This document shows positions 18,541-27,651 of a stretch of 64,000 nucleotides of DNA, one piece after another. Under the pieces are notes generated by a model. That model searched no databases. It was not told the DNA's origin and was given only the letters and a program-made list of their open reading frames with translations. The stretch comes from Mesotoga sp. Brook.08.105.5.1. Lineage in GTDB: Bacteria; Thermotogota; Thermotogae; Petrotogales; Kosmotogaceae. The position numbers and the translations under genes are program-made. Position 1 is the first letter of the stretch; each line of letters begins with the position of its first letter. The stretch is taken from assembly GCF_002752635.1 (NCBI RefSeq), contig NZ_AYTW01000001.1, positions 56,830-120,829 on the forward strand. Reading direction: 5' to 3'.

Positions 18541-19422
18541 TCAGGAGTTCTCTTTATGTATCTTTTGCTCTCTGTGATCAAGCGAAAGCCTTACGCTATC
18601 TGTCTTGAGCGCTTCGTACAGACGTTCGGCGATATACACAGACCTATGCTTGCCTCCGGTACAGCCAACAGCTATCTTGATGAAGTTTCTTCCGCTTCCC
18701 GCGAATCCCTCTATCGTTATCCTGCATAGTCTCAGAACAGTGTTGAAATAGCTTTCGATCTCCGGATAGGTCTCCAAATAATCCTTAACTTGCTTGTCCA
18801 TTCCTGTAAGCTCTATGAGATCCTCGTAATAATAGGGGTTGGGAAGGAATCTCACATCGAAAATCAGGTTGGCATCATGAGGCACTCCTTCATTATAAGA
18901 AAAGCTCTCTATTTCTATTCTCATAGGTGGAAGCGAATATCCCTTGCCGCTGATTATCGAAACAATTGCCTCTTTCATCTCTTTCATATCCATTTTTGAA
19001 GTATCGATAACATGATCACAGTGCAGTTTCAGCGGCTCCATGATACTTCTTTCCTTCTGAATCGCTTCTTCAAGTCCTATCTCTTCCTGGAGAGGATGTG
19101 CTCTCCGTGTCTTCTGATATCTGTAGTATAGAACCTCGTCCTCAGCATCGAGGAAAATCGTTGTTACTCCCAACCCTCTCTCTTTAAGCGATTCAATGCT
19201 CTCAATTACCTTATCCATTCCGCCGAACTTCTTGGCCGTACGAATATCGATTACGACGGCACTCTTGTCGATTTCCTGCTCGCCGATTATTCTTACAAGC
19301 TCTCCAATAATCGAAGGAGGAACGTTGTCCATGCAGAAGAAGCCAAAATCCTCAAGAACATCGATTGCCGAAGACTTTCCGGCGCCGGACATTCCGGTTA
19401 CAACGATAATAGATGAAGACAT
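18541..19422 (-). CDS. rapZ: RapZ/YvcJ family nucleotide-binding protein
   Basis: 293 residues. The Walker A is VVTGMSGAGKSSAIDVLEDFGFFCMDNVPPS at the start (only the core GMSGAGKSS is the P-loop), and the C-terminal half carries the family block GCTGGKHRSVYIAERL. In E. coli RapZ binds the small RNA GlmZ and guides RNase E to control glucosamine-6-phosphate synthase. In many other bacteria the gene neighbours yvcK and whiA, which are not present here. Three in-frame starts exist; ATG 19422 has GGTGAT at a good distance. It appears to be the first gene of the iron-type ABC operon. Confidence 0.92.
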   Translation of the reverse strand: MSSSIIVVTGMSGAGKSSAIDVLEDFGFFCMDNVPPSIIGELVRIIGEQEIDKSAVVIDIRTAKKFGGMDKVIESIESLKERGLGVTTIFLDAEDEVLYYRYQKTRRAHPLQEEIGLEEAIQKERSIMEPLKLHCDHVIDTSKMDMKEMKEAIVSIISGKGYSLPPMRIEIESFSYNEGVPHDANLIFDVRFLPNPYYYEDLIELTGMDKQVKDYLETYPEIESYFNTVLRLCRITIEGFAGSGRNFIKIAVGCTGGKHRSVYIAERLYEALKTDSVRLSLDHREQKIHKENS

Positions 19423-19487
19423 TCGTAGCATCACCGCCCAAATGGAAAACATAATTAGAAAACGAGAAATAGAAGATTCTATCTTTA

Positions 19488-19515
19488 ATTATACAACAGT
19501 TTGTAATAACTCCAA
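19488..19515 (-). promoter_or_regulatory. Sigma-A type promoter for rapZ
   Basis: On the minus strand TTGGAG (19515-19510) is followed after 16 bases by TATAAT (19493-19488), about 66 bases before the rapZ start codon. Confidence 0.6.
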
Positions 19516-19650
19516 TTAGTAGCCCGACGCCAGACCGGATTCATGTCTTTCGACATTGTTTTTTCAACACTTGATTCATCCTAACCCCGTGAGACTTCCC
19601 AAGATCAATAGATGCGAGTTTTCAGCCTACATTCGTTGTTATAGATAACC

Positions 19651-20515
19651 TCAATTGCTGTAGAAGAGTTCTAAATCCTTCTTCAGCTCTTCCAGAGCCT
19701 CGGGATTAACATAGATCATGGCCGCCCTCGTAGACTCTGTGAATGATGTTGGCACGAAGAGAATCCGAGATCTTGAGATAATCAATGCTATAGGCAACCG
19801 ATTCAAAGGGGTACTCAAGATCAACCTTCCTCCAGCGACAAAGACTCATAGATAGGGAGCTCTGGTCAAAGCATGTGAAAGAGCATCACTGCATCGGGAA
19901 ATCCCAGGTCAAGTGAGTCAGGCATTTCCGGCTCAGCTTTGCCGCTCTCCCAATTCCTGTTCAGATACACTTCTGCGTTCCCGCTCATTTCGGTAAGGCA
20001 GAATTGTTTCATATCCTCTCTCTCTTGATGTAATCATTTGCGCATGTCTTCAACTGCTCCGAAAGAGTGAACGTTGTACCATCATTTGAGTCCCCCATAC
20101 ATGGTCCGATGGCCGTTATTCTTGAGTCATACACGCTACGGGAGCGGTAGCTCTCTTCTAGCAGCAATGTACAGAAGTCCACCTGGTTCATCCTTAGATT
20201 TCGTTGATAGAATACGGCCGAGCTGATCCCTGTAAGCATTTCCAGAGTCTCTGCGATACTCCGTTTTCTATCGTCTGCAAGCTTGTTTACCTCCCAGAGC
20301 GCGCTTACATACTCCTCCTTCACCCATCTACTTGCCTCTTCAACAAGAGTCTCCAGCTCACCGTAACCTTGCAGTGATACCGGGCAGAAGCGACATAGGC
20401 CGAAATTGAGAGAGCAAATGCCTTGTCCTCCGTTGAACTCCACTGGACTGTTCCGAGATCGAAGACCGGGGAGATGAAAATCAGTCCTGAAGGATAAACT
20501 CGAGCGAGGATCTGT
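19651..20515 (-). pseudogene. S10 serine carboxypeptidase remnant (C-terminal half, frameshifted)
   Basis: Pieces of a peptidase S10-like protein appear in order on the minus strand in different frames: LIFISPVFDL and ALSISAYVASARYH; then ELETLVEEASRWVKEEYVSALWEV, MLTGIS...FYQRNLR and SVYDSRITAIGP; then DYIKRE; SGNAEVYLNRNWESGK; SIDYLKISDSLRANI, RVYEGGH; and finally IYVNPEALEELKKDLELFYSN before TGA... stop at 19651. At least four frameshifts are needed. The catalytic Ser half is absent: the similarity stops at about 20515, where repeat copy 2 starts. Confidence 0.7.
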
Positions 20516-20520
20516 TCTTC

Positions 20521-20905
20521 GTTCCCAGATCCGCTGTACGCCGAAAGATCAGTTGCAAGTTCTCAGTTCCGAGTTGCAAGCATAAGAACCGTAGTGCGCT
20601 TAAAAGCGGAGAACCCGCTGATCGCTGTGAGATTAAGTTCCCCCATCAACTTTTTAGTGGCAAACGGATTTTGGTCTTCCGAGCGTTCAGCGCTCAGCGA
20701 AAAGCGGCTCTTTCCCTGCGAAGCAGGCATTGCTATCACTGATGCTCTTCGGCGCCTTGCGTCTAATGTTTTGTTCTTCTTAACGCCTATAGCTTGCAAC
20801 TTGGAACTGACAACTTGCAACTGTTCTTACGAAGGACGGGTCCATGATCCGAAGGACCAAGGACGTCTCCTCACAGCGCACAAATCTTCTGCTGCCATGC
20901 ATCTC
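20521..20905 (-). repeat. Dispersed repeat family, copy 2
   Basis: Contains CCAGATCCGCTGTACGC, GAACCCGCTGATCGCTG, CAGCGAAAAGCGGCTC, the palindrome CCTGCGAAGCAGG, the reverse complement of the GACGCAAGGC block (CTTGCGTCTAATG, 20758-20770) and, at 20834, GGACGGGTCCATGATC, which recurs at 40629 and 63493. It adjoins the truncated S10 gene. ORFs across it differ between copies and are not believed. Confidence 0.7.
20552..20821. mobile_element. MITE-like unit inside repeat copy 2, bounded by 30-bp inverted repeats
   Basis: GTTGCAAGTT...AGTTGCAAGC at 20552-20581 and its inverted counterpart GCTTGCAACT...AACTTGCAAC at 20792-20821 match at 28 of 30 positions, delimiting 270 bp with no coding capacity. 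No target-site duplication is obvious. Other copies of the repeat family in this window lack these ends, so this may be a separate insertion or a locally duplicated end. Confidence 0.4.
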
Positions 20906-20918
20906 GGAGTCTTTTTAC

Positions 20919-21428
20919 TCAGTCAAGATTGAAATCGTGTCCACAGTTCTTGCAGAAACGATTCTCTTTTTTGTTCAACATATAGCAAAGGCTACATTTC
21001 TTGTAACCAGTTAGAGAAGTTCCGCAACTAGAACACTTGGTTGCCTTGTCGTCATTCTCTGTGCCGCACTCCGGACACCTAGAATAACTCTTACTCTTCT
21101 TCTTCTCGAGTCTTGCCTCTCTATCGGAAACAAAGGTGTAGTCGTAGGTCATTTCCTCCTGAACTTCGCTCCTGCTAACGGGTTCCTGTTCACTAACAGG
21201 ACCGGAGAAGCTCTTCGTCTTCGCCATGCCTAGAAGCATTCTCCCGAGGGTTGTTGCGATGAAGCCCAACACTATAAAAACGAATACACTTCCAAAAACA
21301 AGGCTTAGATACGGAGCCAGAAAGAAACTAGCAAAGCTAAGTATTATCAAGCCTATGCCGACACCGTAGACTATTCCACCGATAACTTTGATTACTGTTC
21401 TCACTGGATCACCAGAGCGGATGTACAT
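20919..21428 (-). CDS. Membrane protein with two C-terminal zinc ribbons
   Basis: 169 residues. Two hydrophobic segments lie in the first third (VIGGIVYGVGIGLIILSFASFFLAP and LVFGSVFVFIVLGFIATTLG), then a charged linker, then zinc-ribbon pairs CPECGTENDDKATKCSSCG and CSLCYMLNKKENRFCKNCG. It is likely anchored in the inner membrane with the ribbons in the cytoplasm. This double-ribbon tail is widespread in small proteins of unknown role. It lies downstream of ybaK on the same strand, but 230 bases away. Confidence 0.72.
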   Translation of the reverse strand: MYIRSGDPVRTVIKVIGGIVYGVGIGLIILSFASFFLAPYLSLVFGSVFVFIVLGFIATTLGRMLLGMAKTKSFSGPVSEQEPVSRSEVQEEMTYDYTFVSDREARLEKKKSKSYSRCPECGTENDDKATKCSSCGTSLTGYKKCSLCYMLNKKENRFCKNCGHDFNLD

Positions 21429-21561
21429 TTCACCACCGTCCTTTCAATTCAATTGTACAATGTCTTTCAATATGATCAACTTAGATTACTCACAGTTCCT
21501 TTTGAGATGGGAAAGAAAAATGTAGAATTGATTGACAGGAGTTTGAAGGGAGAGAAGATTG

Positions 21562-21642
21562 ATGGAGATTTCTACGGTTCTGCTGCTACTGGCCCTTTTC
21601 TTCGGAATAATTTCCGTTCTTGTGATAATTTTCAAAATCTAA
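21562..21642 (+). CDS. Putative 26-residue single-helix membrane peptide
   Basis: MEISTVLLLLALFFGIISVLVIIFKI is what the frame encodes in outline: an acidic N-terminus, about 20 hydrophobic residues and a Lys near the end. GGGAG lies about 8 bases upstream of ATG 21562. It sits alone in the gap between two minus-strand genes. The size and shape resemble small membrane regulators, but nothing identifies it and it could be chance. Confidence 0.35.
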   Translation: MEISTVLLLLALFFGIISVLVIIFKI

Positions 21643-21665
21643 TTGCCAAGCGTAGCCCGGAGCTC

Positions 21666-22160
21666 TCAGTGTTTCTCTTTGGAGAACGAAGCGACATTAC
21701 CTTTCGTAGCGACAACCAGATCCGTCGGCCTTAACCATATCTGAAGGCCCCGCTTGCCAGCGCTCATAGAAATCCTCTCTTCACTCAAGACTTCTCCATC
21801 TATATAGATTTTGAAGCTCTTGTTCATACCCAGAGGAGAGACCCCTCCCCTGACGTAACCTGTAATAGCTAGAAGCCGGTCTGAGGAGACCGTTTCGATA
21901 TTCCTATCACCAGTTATCTCCGGAAGCTTCTTCATATCGATTTCCCGATGCCCACCGAGACAGCACACGAAGACACCGCTTCGATCACCTTTGAGTACGA
22001 TTGTCTTCATCGTTTTAGAAGCTGAAAGTCCAAGTTCGGAAGCGACCTTAACAGCGCCCAGATCACTTTCGTCAACTTCGTACTCAAGAACCTCATACTC
22101 TATGCCGAGACCGTCCAGAATCCTTGTTGCGTTTGTTCTTAGAGGCTTCTCATTCTTCAT
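21666..22160 (-). CDS. ybaK: YbaK/EbsC family Cys-tRNA(Pro) deacylase
   Basis: 164 residues covering the whole YbaK fold: TNATRILDGLGIEYEVLEYE, LGLSASKTMKTIVLKGD (with the conserved Lys), FVCCLGGHREIDMKKL, and GYVRGGVSPLGMNKSFKIYID. In the cytoplasm these proteins hydrolyse Cys wrongly loaded on tRNA(Pro) by ProRS. It is 28 bases downstream of prfA on the same strand, so translation-quality genes are grouped. SD GGAGACAG precedes ATG 22160. Confidence 0.92.
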   Translation of the reverse strand: MKNEKPLRTNATRILDGLGIEYEVLEYEVDESDLGAVKVASELGLSASKTMKTIVLKGDRSGVFVCCLGGHREIDMKKLPEITGDRNIETVSSDRLLAITGYVRGGVSPLGMNKSFKIYIDGEVLSEERISMSAGKRGLQIWLRPTDLVVATKGNVASFSKEKH

Positions 22161-22188
22161 GCTCTGTCTCCTTAGAAGAGGCTCTAGA

Positions 22189-23271
22189 CTAACCGATAAG
22201 TTTCCTGTGGAGCAGTTCCAAACGCTTGTTTATATCTGCAGCGGAAAGCTCTGTTATCAGTTCGTCGAGGTCGCCGTCCATTATATAAAGAAGTCTGTAG
22301 CTAGTGAAGTTAATCCTGTGGTCAGTGACCCTGTTTTGAGGGAAGTTGTATGTTCTTATCTTCTCACTTCGCTCTCCAGTTCCTATTTGCGTTCTTCTGG
22401 TCTCGACAATTTCATTTTCCGCCTTAGAGCTATACATCTCGTAGAGTTTTGCACGAAGTATCTCGAGGGCCCTGGCCTTGTTCTGGTGCTGAGATCTCTC
22501 CTTCTGTACCGCAACAACGATTCCCGTTGGTTCATGAACTATCCTGACCGCTGAATCTGTCTTGTTAACATGCTGACCGCCTGCTCCTGAAGCTCTGTAC
22601 GTATCAATTCTTAGGTCGGCAGGATCGATTTTGACTTCCGTCTCGCTGACTTCAGGAAGAACCGCCACTGTGGCGGTCGAAGTATGGATCCTTCCGCCGG
22701 ATTCTGTAGAGGGAACTCTCTGGACCCTGTGGACTCCGCTTTCATACTTCAGTTTGCTGAATACGCTCCGACCTTTTATCTGAAATACGATTTCTTTTAA
22801 TCCGCCGATGTCTGTTTCATTGGAATCAATGATCTCTGATTTCCAGTTGTTTCGCTCGGCATATCTGCTGTACATGCGGAATAGATCCGCAGCGAAGAGA
22901 GCCGCTTCTTCGCCGCCAGTTCCCGCTCTTATCTCGATAATTATGTTTCTATTGTCTGATAGATCGGGAACCAGTAGTCCCTTTAGATTCAGTTCCTGTT
23001 TCCCAATGCTATTCTCAAGGTCTGATATTGTCTGGGCTATCTCTTCCTGTTCGCTCTCACCGGCAGAATTCTTCATCTCATACCATTCGTCAAGCTCGCT
23101 TTTCATCGATTCTATGTCATTGTAGAGATTTATGATCTCGGAAAGCTCGGAATGTTTCTTGCCGTACTCCATAAGTTTCTCAGGATCGGAGGCAACTTCT
23201 GGTCTGGAGAGCTCCCTTTCAACTTCCTTGAATCTCTCCCTGAATACTTCCATTATCTTTTCTAGATCCAT
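22189..23271 (-). CDS. prfA: Peptide chain release factor 1
   Basis: 360 residues, the normal RF1 length. The peptidyl-transferase-centre motif GGQ is in [17 protein letters not shown]. The stop-codon-reading tripeptide is PST in [15 protein letters not shown], which fits the RF1 PxT class (UAA/UAG) and not the RF2 SPF class. The N-terminal coiled-coil domain is complete. ATG 23271 shares its A with the TAA stop of the upstream pilT-like gene, implying coupled translation. Confidence 0.97.
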   Translation of the reverse strand: MDLEKIMEVFRERFKEVERELSRPEVASDPEKLMEYGKKHSELSEIINLYNDIESMKSELDEWYEMKNSAGESEQEEIAQTISDLENSIGKQELNLKGLLVPDLSDNRNIIIEIRAGTGGEEAALFAADLFRMYSRYAERNNWKSEIIDSNETDIGGLKEIVFQIKGRSVFSKLKYESGVHRVQRVPSTESGGRIHTSTATVAVLPEVSETEVKIDPADLRIDTYRASGAGGQHVNKTDSAVRIVHEPTGIVVAVQKERSQHQNKARALEILRAKLYEMYSSKAENEIVETRRTQIGTGERSEKIRTYNFPQNRVTDHRINFTSYRLLYIMDGDLDELITELSAADINKRLELLHRKLIG

Positions 23272-24320
23272 TAGAAGGCCCTCCTGGCCATGGCGTTCGC
23301 ATCTCTCGCATAGTTCTGAAGCTGATCCTTGTCGATAATGCCCTTCTTGAAAGCATCCATCAACGCATCATCAAAGGTAACCATTCCAAACTTAATGCCG
23401 GCTTGCATCATAGATTCTATCTGATGGAACTTCTGTTCCCTGATAAGGTTCCTTATCGCCTGGTTCACAACTAGAATCTCAAGAATTGCAATCCTCCCTT
23501 TGCCGTCTCTTCTTCTCAGCAGCCTTTGGTAAATGACAGCCAGCAAGGTATTTGCAAGCTGCATTGCTATTTGGTTCTGCTGATGAGGTGGGAAGACTCC
23601 GACTATCCTTTCGGGAGTGGTGGCGGCAGAATTCGTATGAATCGTTGAGAAAACAAGGTGACCGGTCTCCGCAGCGGTCATCGCAAGTTCCATAGTCTCG
23701 CTATCTCTCATCTCGCCAACGAGAATTACGTCCGGGTCCTGCCTCATGGCATACTTAAGGCCGTTGTAGAAGGACTTGGTATCGGGTCCAAGCTCCCTCT
23801 GGTGAATCAAAGCGGTCTTTTGCTCAAAAACATACTCTACAGGATCCTCTATAGTTATGAGGTGTGCATTCCTTGTTCTGTTTATGTTTTCCAGCATCGC
23901 TGCAAGAGTGGTTGATTTACCGCTGCCTGTAGGCCCCGCAACTAGCACGAGTCCCTTGTCCGGCTTGCAGAAGTCTTTGAAAATGGCGGGGTAACCTAGG
24001 TCATCTATAGTCTTAACTGTTTTCGGAATGAGCCTCAGAGCTATCACAGGAAGCTTATTTGAGTAGAAGAAATTTCCTCTTACTCTCGATGAGCTGAAGC
24101 CAAAAGAGAAATCGATTTCCTTACTGTCCGAGTCCTCAAACTCCATCCCCGTAACTTCCTTAAGCTCAGCAATGATCTTTTTCATCATTATCGCATCGGT
24201 AAGAAGCTTGTCCTGAATCAACTCGCCATCGACCCTGTACATCACATAACCCCCGGAAGTCACATGAACGTCGCTCGCATTCATCTGTTCACCCTTGCTC
24301 AGAGTCTCCATTATTAGCAT
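23271..24320 (-). CDS. pilT: PilT-type twitching ATPase
   Basis: 349 residues. N-terminal PAS-like domain ([20 protein letters not shown]), Walker [11 protein letters not shown] near residue 130, Asp/His boxes ([19 protein letters not shown]), Walker [13 protein letters not shown] and the C-terminal PilT signature [10 protein letters not shown], which is the retraction-ATPase hallmark. It works as a hexamer at the base of type IV pili; no pilin genes are in the window. ATG 24320 lies 8 bases after AGGAGG; GTG 24329 overlaps it. It is the first gene of a pilT-prfA-ybaK unit. Confidence 0.92.
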   Translation of the reverse strand: MLIMETLSKGEQMNASDVHVTSGGYVMYRVDGELIQDKLLTDAIMMKKIIAELKEVTGMEFEDSDSKEIDFSFGFSSSRVRGNFFYSNKLPVIALRLIPKTVKTIDDLGYPAIFKDFCKPDKGLVLVAGPTGSGKSTTLAAMLENINRTRNAHLITIEDPVEYVFEQKTALIHQRELGPDTKSFYNGLKYAMRQDPDVILVGEMRDSETMELAMTAAETGHLVFSTIHTNSAATTPERIVGVFPPHQQNQIAMQLANTLLAVIYQRLLRRRDGKGRIAILEILVVNQAIRNLIREQKFHQIESMMQAGIKFGMVTFDDALMDAFKKGIIDKDQLQNYARDANAMARRAF

Positions 24321-24453
24321 CTTCCACACCTCCTAGAACAGACAAGATTTTAACACAATGCGCTGTAGGATAACTATGATAAGATGTAAGATTCTAGGGA
24401 CAGTGATAGTTCTCATGAATCGATCCGATTTTGGACCGCCATAGTCGGGAGGG

Positions 24454-25896
24454 ATGTGCGTGTTCTACGAGCTGTATATAAGATCATTTTGCGATGGCAA
24501 CGGAGACGGAATAGGAGATCTAGTAGGAGCCGAACAGAAACTTGATTATCTTGCAGGTCTCGGTATCGAAGGAATATGGCTCCTACCGATACTTCAGTCG
24601 CCGGCATACCACGGTTACAGTGTCACTGACTTTTTCAGCATTAATCCCATATATGGAAATCTCAAAGAGCTGAGAAGCTTTCTTGCTTCAGCACATAGGA
24701 GAGATCTGAAAGTGATCCTGGACCTTCCGATCAACCACACTTCTCCTAGTCATGAATGGTTTCTCAGGGCTCTCGACGGCGAAAGACCGTACAGGGACTG
24801 GTACCTCTTTCTGCAGAACGAAGACTGGCTAAAGGCAAGGAGACACTGGGACGGGGAGAAGGTATGGACTAATTACTCCGGCCAATGGGCATATACACTT
24901 TTCGGCCCGGGAAGCCCCGATCTCAATTACGAATCAACTTCTCTATGGCAACAGATGAAAGAGGTTCTCACATTTTGGCTTTCGGTGGGATTTGACGGCT
25001 TCAGATTCGACGCCGCAAAACACATCTTCGATTTCTCTATAGAGAAGGGAATATGCGAGTATCAGCACAGCAGAAATATCGCGTTCTGGAAAGAGATGAC
25101 CTCGCACTGCCGATCAATTTCGCCCGATTCGATCTTTGTGAGCGAAGTTTGGGATGATGCAAGAATTGTGGATCTTTATTCTGCGATCTTCGGAATCGGA
25201 TTCAACTTCCCGCTGGCCGAAGACTTGAAGTCAGCAATTGCCAAGAAGGATCCTGAGCTTCTGGTAATATCATTGAAGACAGATTTGAACAGGTGCTTCA
25301 GGGCCAAACGCAGCTACGAATCTGGACTCTTCCTTACGAATCATGATATGAGTCGTTTGGTATCGTCAATGAACGGCGACCGTGAACTCTCGCTTCTTTC
25401 AATGTCTGTAATGCTATCTCTTCCGGGAGTACCCTTCTTCTACTATGGCGAGGAACTGGGCATGGAAGGTGTCTACAATATGTACTTCAACGAAGAACAG
25501 CTGGAACCCTTTCTCTGGTATGAGAACGGCTACGGTCCGGGACAGACGGAATGGAAGGCTCTCGGCAAAAACCATCCTCACAGCGGTGTGTCCTATGAAG
25601 CGCAAGAAGCTGTCGATGACAGCTACTATATGAGATTCAGGGCTATACTTGAATTCAGAAAGAGTAATCCCTGGCTAAGATTTGCCACAATCAAGAGCGT
25701 GAAGCGCAAGGAGACTTTGATAATGTTAAAGGTGGCTGGAGAGAGCAAGAGCGCAAACATACTCCACAATCTCGGAACGAAGAAGATTGCTGTCGATTTG
25801 AACGCTGATGTCCAAGTGATCAACGGCACCGTATCGAGGTACAGGAACAAGAGATATCTTGGCGCCCTAGCTAGTGCGATGGAGGTTACTGAATGA
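24454..25896 (+). CDS. GH13 family alpha-glucan hydrolase (intracellular)
   Basis: 480 residues without signal peptide, so it acts in the cytoplasm on alpha-glucosides or imported oligosaccharides. The (beta/alpha)8 motifs are all visible: ILDLPINHT (region I), FDGFRFDAAKH with nucleophile Asp about 186 (II), SIFVSEVWDD with acid/base Glu about 231 (III), and FLTNHDMSR with Asp about 298 (IV). The N-terminal YIRSFCDGNGDGIGDLVG is typical of the oligo-1,6-glucosidase/neopullulanase-like subfamilies. It overlaps the following CDF gene by 4 bases. Substrate specificity cannot be read. Confidence 0.92.
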   Translation: MCVFYELYIRSFCDGNGDGIGDLVGAEQKLDYLAGLGIEGIWLLPILQSPAYHGYSVTDFFSINPIYGNLKELRSFLASAHRRDLKVILDLPINHTSPSHEWFLRALDGERPYRDWYLFLQNEDWLKARRHWDGEKVWTNYSGQWAYTLFGPGSPDLNYESTSLWQQMKEVLTFWLSVGFDGFRFDAAKHIFDFSIEKGICEYQHSRNIAFWKEMTSHCRSISPDSIFVSEVWDDARIVDLYSAIFGIGFNFPLAEDLKSAIAKKDPELLVISLKTDLNRCFRAKRSYESGLFLTNHDMSRLVSSMNGDRELSLLSMSVMLSLPGVPFFYYGEELGMEGVYNMYFNEEQLEPFLWYENGYGPGQTEWKALGKNHPHSGVSYEAQEAVDDSYYMRFRAILEFRKSNPWLRFATIKSVKRKETLIMLKVAGESKSANILHNLGTKKIAVDLNADVQVINGTVSRYRNKRYLGALASAMEVTE

Positions 25897-26840
25897 ACGA
25901 AGATAGAGCTTCAGTCGCCAGAATGGGTTCGATAATAGGCGTAGCTGGAAATGCTTTGCTTGCGGTGATCAAAGTATTTACCGGCTTCTTCACTGGAAGC
26001 ATGGCTATTCTTGCCGATGGGGTGGATTCAACTACCGACATATTGACATCTATCATAACGTGGATCTCAACATCTGTTTCAAGCAAACCGCCGGATGCTC
26101 AACACCCTTATGGTCATGAAAGAGCCGACGCCGTTGCATCCAAAATTGTGTCCATGATTATCTTTTTTGCCGGCGCCCAGCTTGCTATGAGTTCTGTTCA
26201 GAAGCTGTTTACCGGAGAGTCTTCCGTCGAGAATCTTGAGCTGGTAATTGTGGTTGCGGCAATCTCATCCGTCACGAAATACTTCCTCTATCGCTACAAG
26301 ATGAGCATTGGAAAGAAGATTGACTCTTCTGTTTTTGTCGCAGACGCGATGAATATGAAGCTTGACATAGTAATCTCGCTATCCGTTTTGGGAGGTTCGA
26401 TTTTCGTTGGAGTTACCGGACTGCAGATAATCGACTCGATTATCGGACTGGTTGTATCAGTGCTGGTAATCAAGACCTCTATCGAGATTTTTTGGGAAAC
26501 CAACTACGAGCTTATGGATGGACTGAAGCCGGGCGACAATGTTTACAACATAATCTTCGAAGCGGTTGAAAGAGTTCCGGGAGTTCACAACCCTCACAAA
26601 GTGAGAGTAAGAAAGATGGGTTACAAGTATCTTGTTGATCTAGACATCGAAGTAGACCCCAGGCTGTCTGTTAGGAACGCCCACTTCCTTGCCAAGCAGG
26701 TTGAGGCCGCGATAAAGAAGGATCAGGAAAACGTCTATGATGTACATGTTCACATTGAACCTTCGGGAAATGTTGAAGATGAGAACTTCGGAATAGACTC
26801 TTCGAGGGAGTTTGGAAAAAACACAGATAAAGACCAGTAG
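25893..26840 (+). CDS. Cation diffusion facilitator (CDF) family metal transporter
   Basis: 315 residues: six membrane segments with the metal-site motifs ADGVDSTTDIL (helix 2) and, in helix 5, FVADAMNMKLDI (a normal CDF has HxxxD here; Asp-Ala-Met-Asn-Met-Lys replaces the first His by Asp), then the cytoplasmic domain GVHNPHKVRVRKMGYKYLVDLDIEVDP. HPYGHERAD is also present. It likely exports a divalent metal (Mn, Fe or Zn) by proton exchange. The ATGA overlap with the glycosidase gene couples two functionally unrelated genes. Confidence 0.92.
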   Translation: MNEDRASVARMGSIIGVAGNALLAVIKVFTGFFTGSMAILADGVDSTTDILTSIITWISTSVSSKPPDAQHPYGHERADAVASKIVSMIIFFAGAQLAMSSVQKLFTGESSVENLELVIVVAAISSVTKYFLYRYKMSIGKKIDSSVFVADAMNMKLDIVISLSVLGGSIFVGVTGLQIIDSIIGLVVSVLVIKTSIEIFWETNYELMDGLKPGDNVYNIIFEAVERVPGVHNPHKVRVRKMGYKYLVDLDIEVDPRLSVRNAHFLAKQVEAAIKKDQENVYDVHVHIEPSGNVEDENFGIDSSREFGKNTDKDQ

Positions 26841-27007
26841 AAACTGAGGTGCCTTTCTTGAGACCAAGTCTCCGTGTCGGTTTTCTTTAGAGAGATTCGT
26901 AATTGTAATCGACTTTGTACTATAATCATGTGGAGATGTTCTTTCTCAACCGTAATAAGTTCACACAAAAGTACTCGAAAACAATATCTCGTATTGGGGG
27001 TGAAATC

Positions 27008-27598
27008 GTGAATCTAAAAGGCACAAAGACTCTTGAGAACCTAATGAAGGCATTTGCAGGCGAATCACAGGCAAGAAACAGATACACTTTCTACGCTTCC
27101 GTAGCCAAGAAGGAAGGATTCGAGCAGATTTCCGCTCTTTTCAGGGAAACTGCCGATAACGAGAAGGAACACGCAGAAGTTTTCTTCAAGCACATCATAG
27201 AAGGTATGACAGGCGAACTACCGGTTATGGTCCACGTAGATGCTGACTATCCTGTAGATCTTAGAGGAACGAGAGAGAATCTCAAAGCTGCCGCTGCCGG
27301 AGAAAACGAAGAGTGGACGGAACTGTATCCAACATTTGCCGATGTCGCGGAAAAGGAAGGCTTCAGAACTGTTGCAGAGAGCTTCAGACAGATAGCCAAG
27401 GTGGAAAAACGCCATGAGACCCGCTATTTGAAACTGCTCGAAAACGTCGAAACCGAAAAGGTATTTAAGAGAGAAGAGAAGGTCCTTTGGAAGTGCGGAA
27501 ATTGCGGGTATATACTTGAGGCAAAAGAAGCGCCCGAGCAGTGCCCTGCATGCAAACATTCGAAGGCTTACTTCGAACTCTTCGTTGAGAACTATTAG
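27008..27598 (+). CDS. Rubrerythrin
   Basis: 196 residues. The N-terminal four-helix diiron domain has both Glu motifs ([36 protein letters not shown]), and the C-terminal rubredoxin-like domain has WKCGNCGY and [11 protein letters not shown]. In anaerobes it reduces peroxide with electrons from rubredoxin or NADH-dependent partners. The GTG start at 27008 is set by GGGGGTG 7-12 bases upstream; a longer in-frame start at 26915 would cover the promoter region, where TATAAT stands at 26921-26926. A monocistronic unit with its own terminator. Confidence 0.95.
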   Translation: MNLKGTKTLENLMKAFAGESQARNRYTFYASVAKKEGFEQISALFRETADNEKEHAEVFFKHIIEGMTGELPVMVHVDADYPVDLRGTRENLKAAAAGENEEWTELYPTFADVAEKEGFRTVAESFRQIAKVEKRHETRYLKLLENVETEKVFKREEKVLWKCGNCGYILEAKEAPEQCPACKHSKAYFELFVENY

Positions 27599-27618
27599 AT
27601 CATCTCTAGAAGTCATCT

Positions 27619-27645
27619 GGGTCCGGTATTGCCGGGCCCTTTTTG
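27619..27645. terminator. Terminator after rubrerythrin, possibly bidirectional
   Basis: GGGTCCGG-TATTG-CCGGGCCC stem (one T-G pair) followed by TTTTT. It lies between the convergent rubrerythrin and patatin genes and may serve the first mainly. Confidence 0.85.
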
Positions 27646-27651
27646 TCTCTA

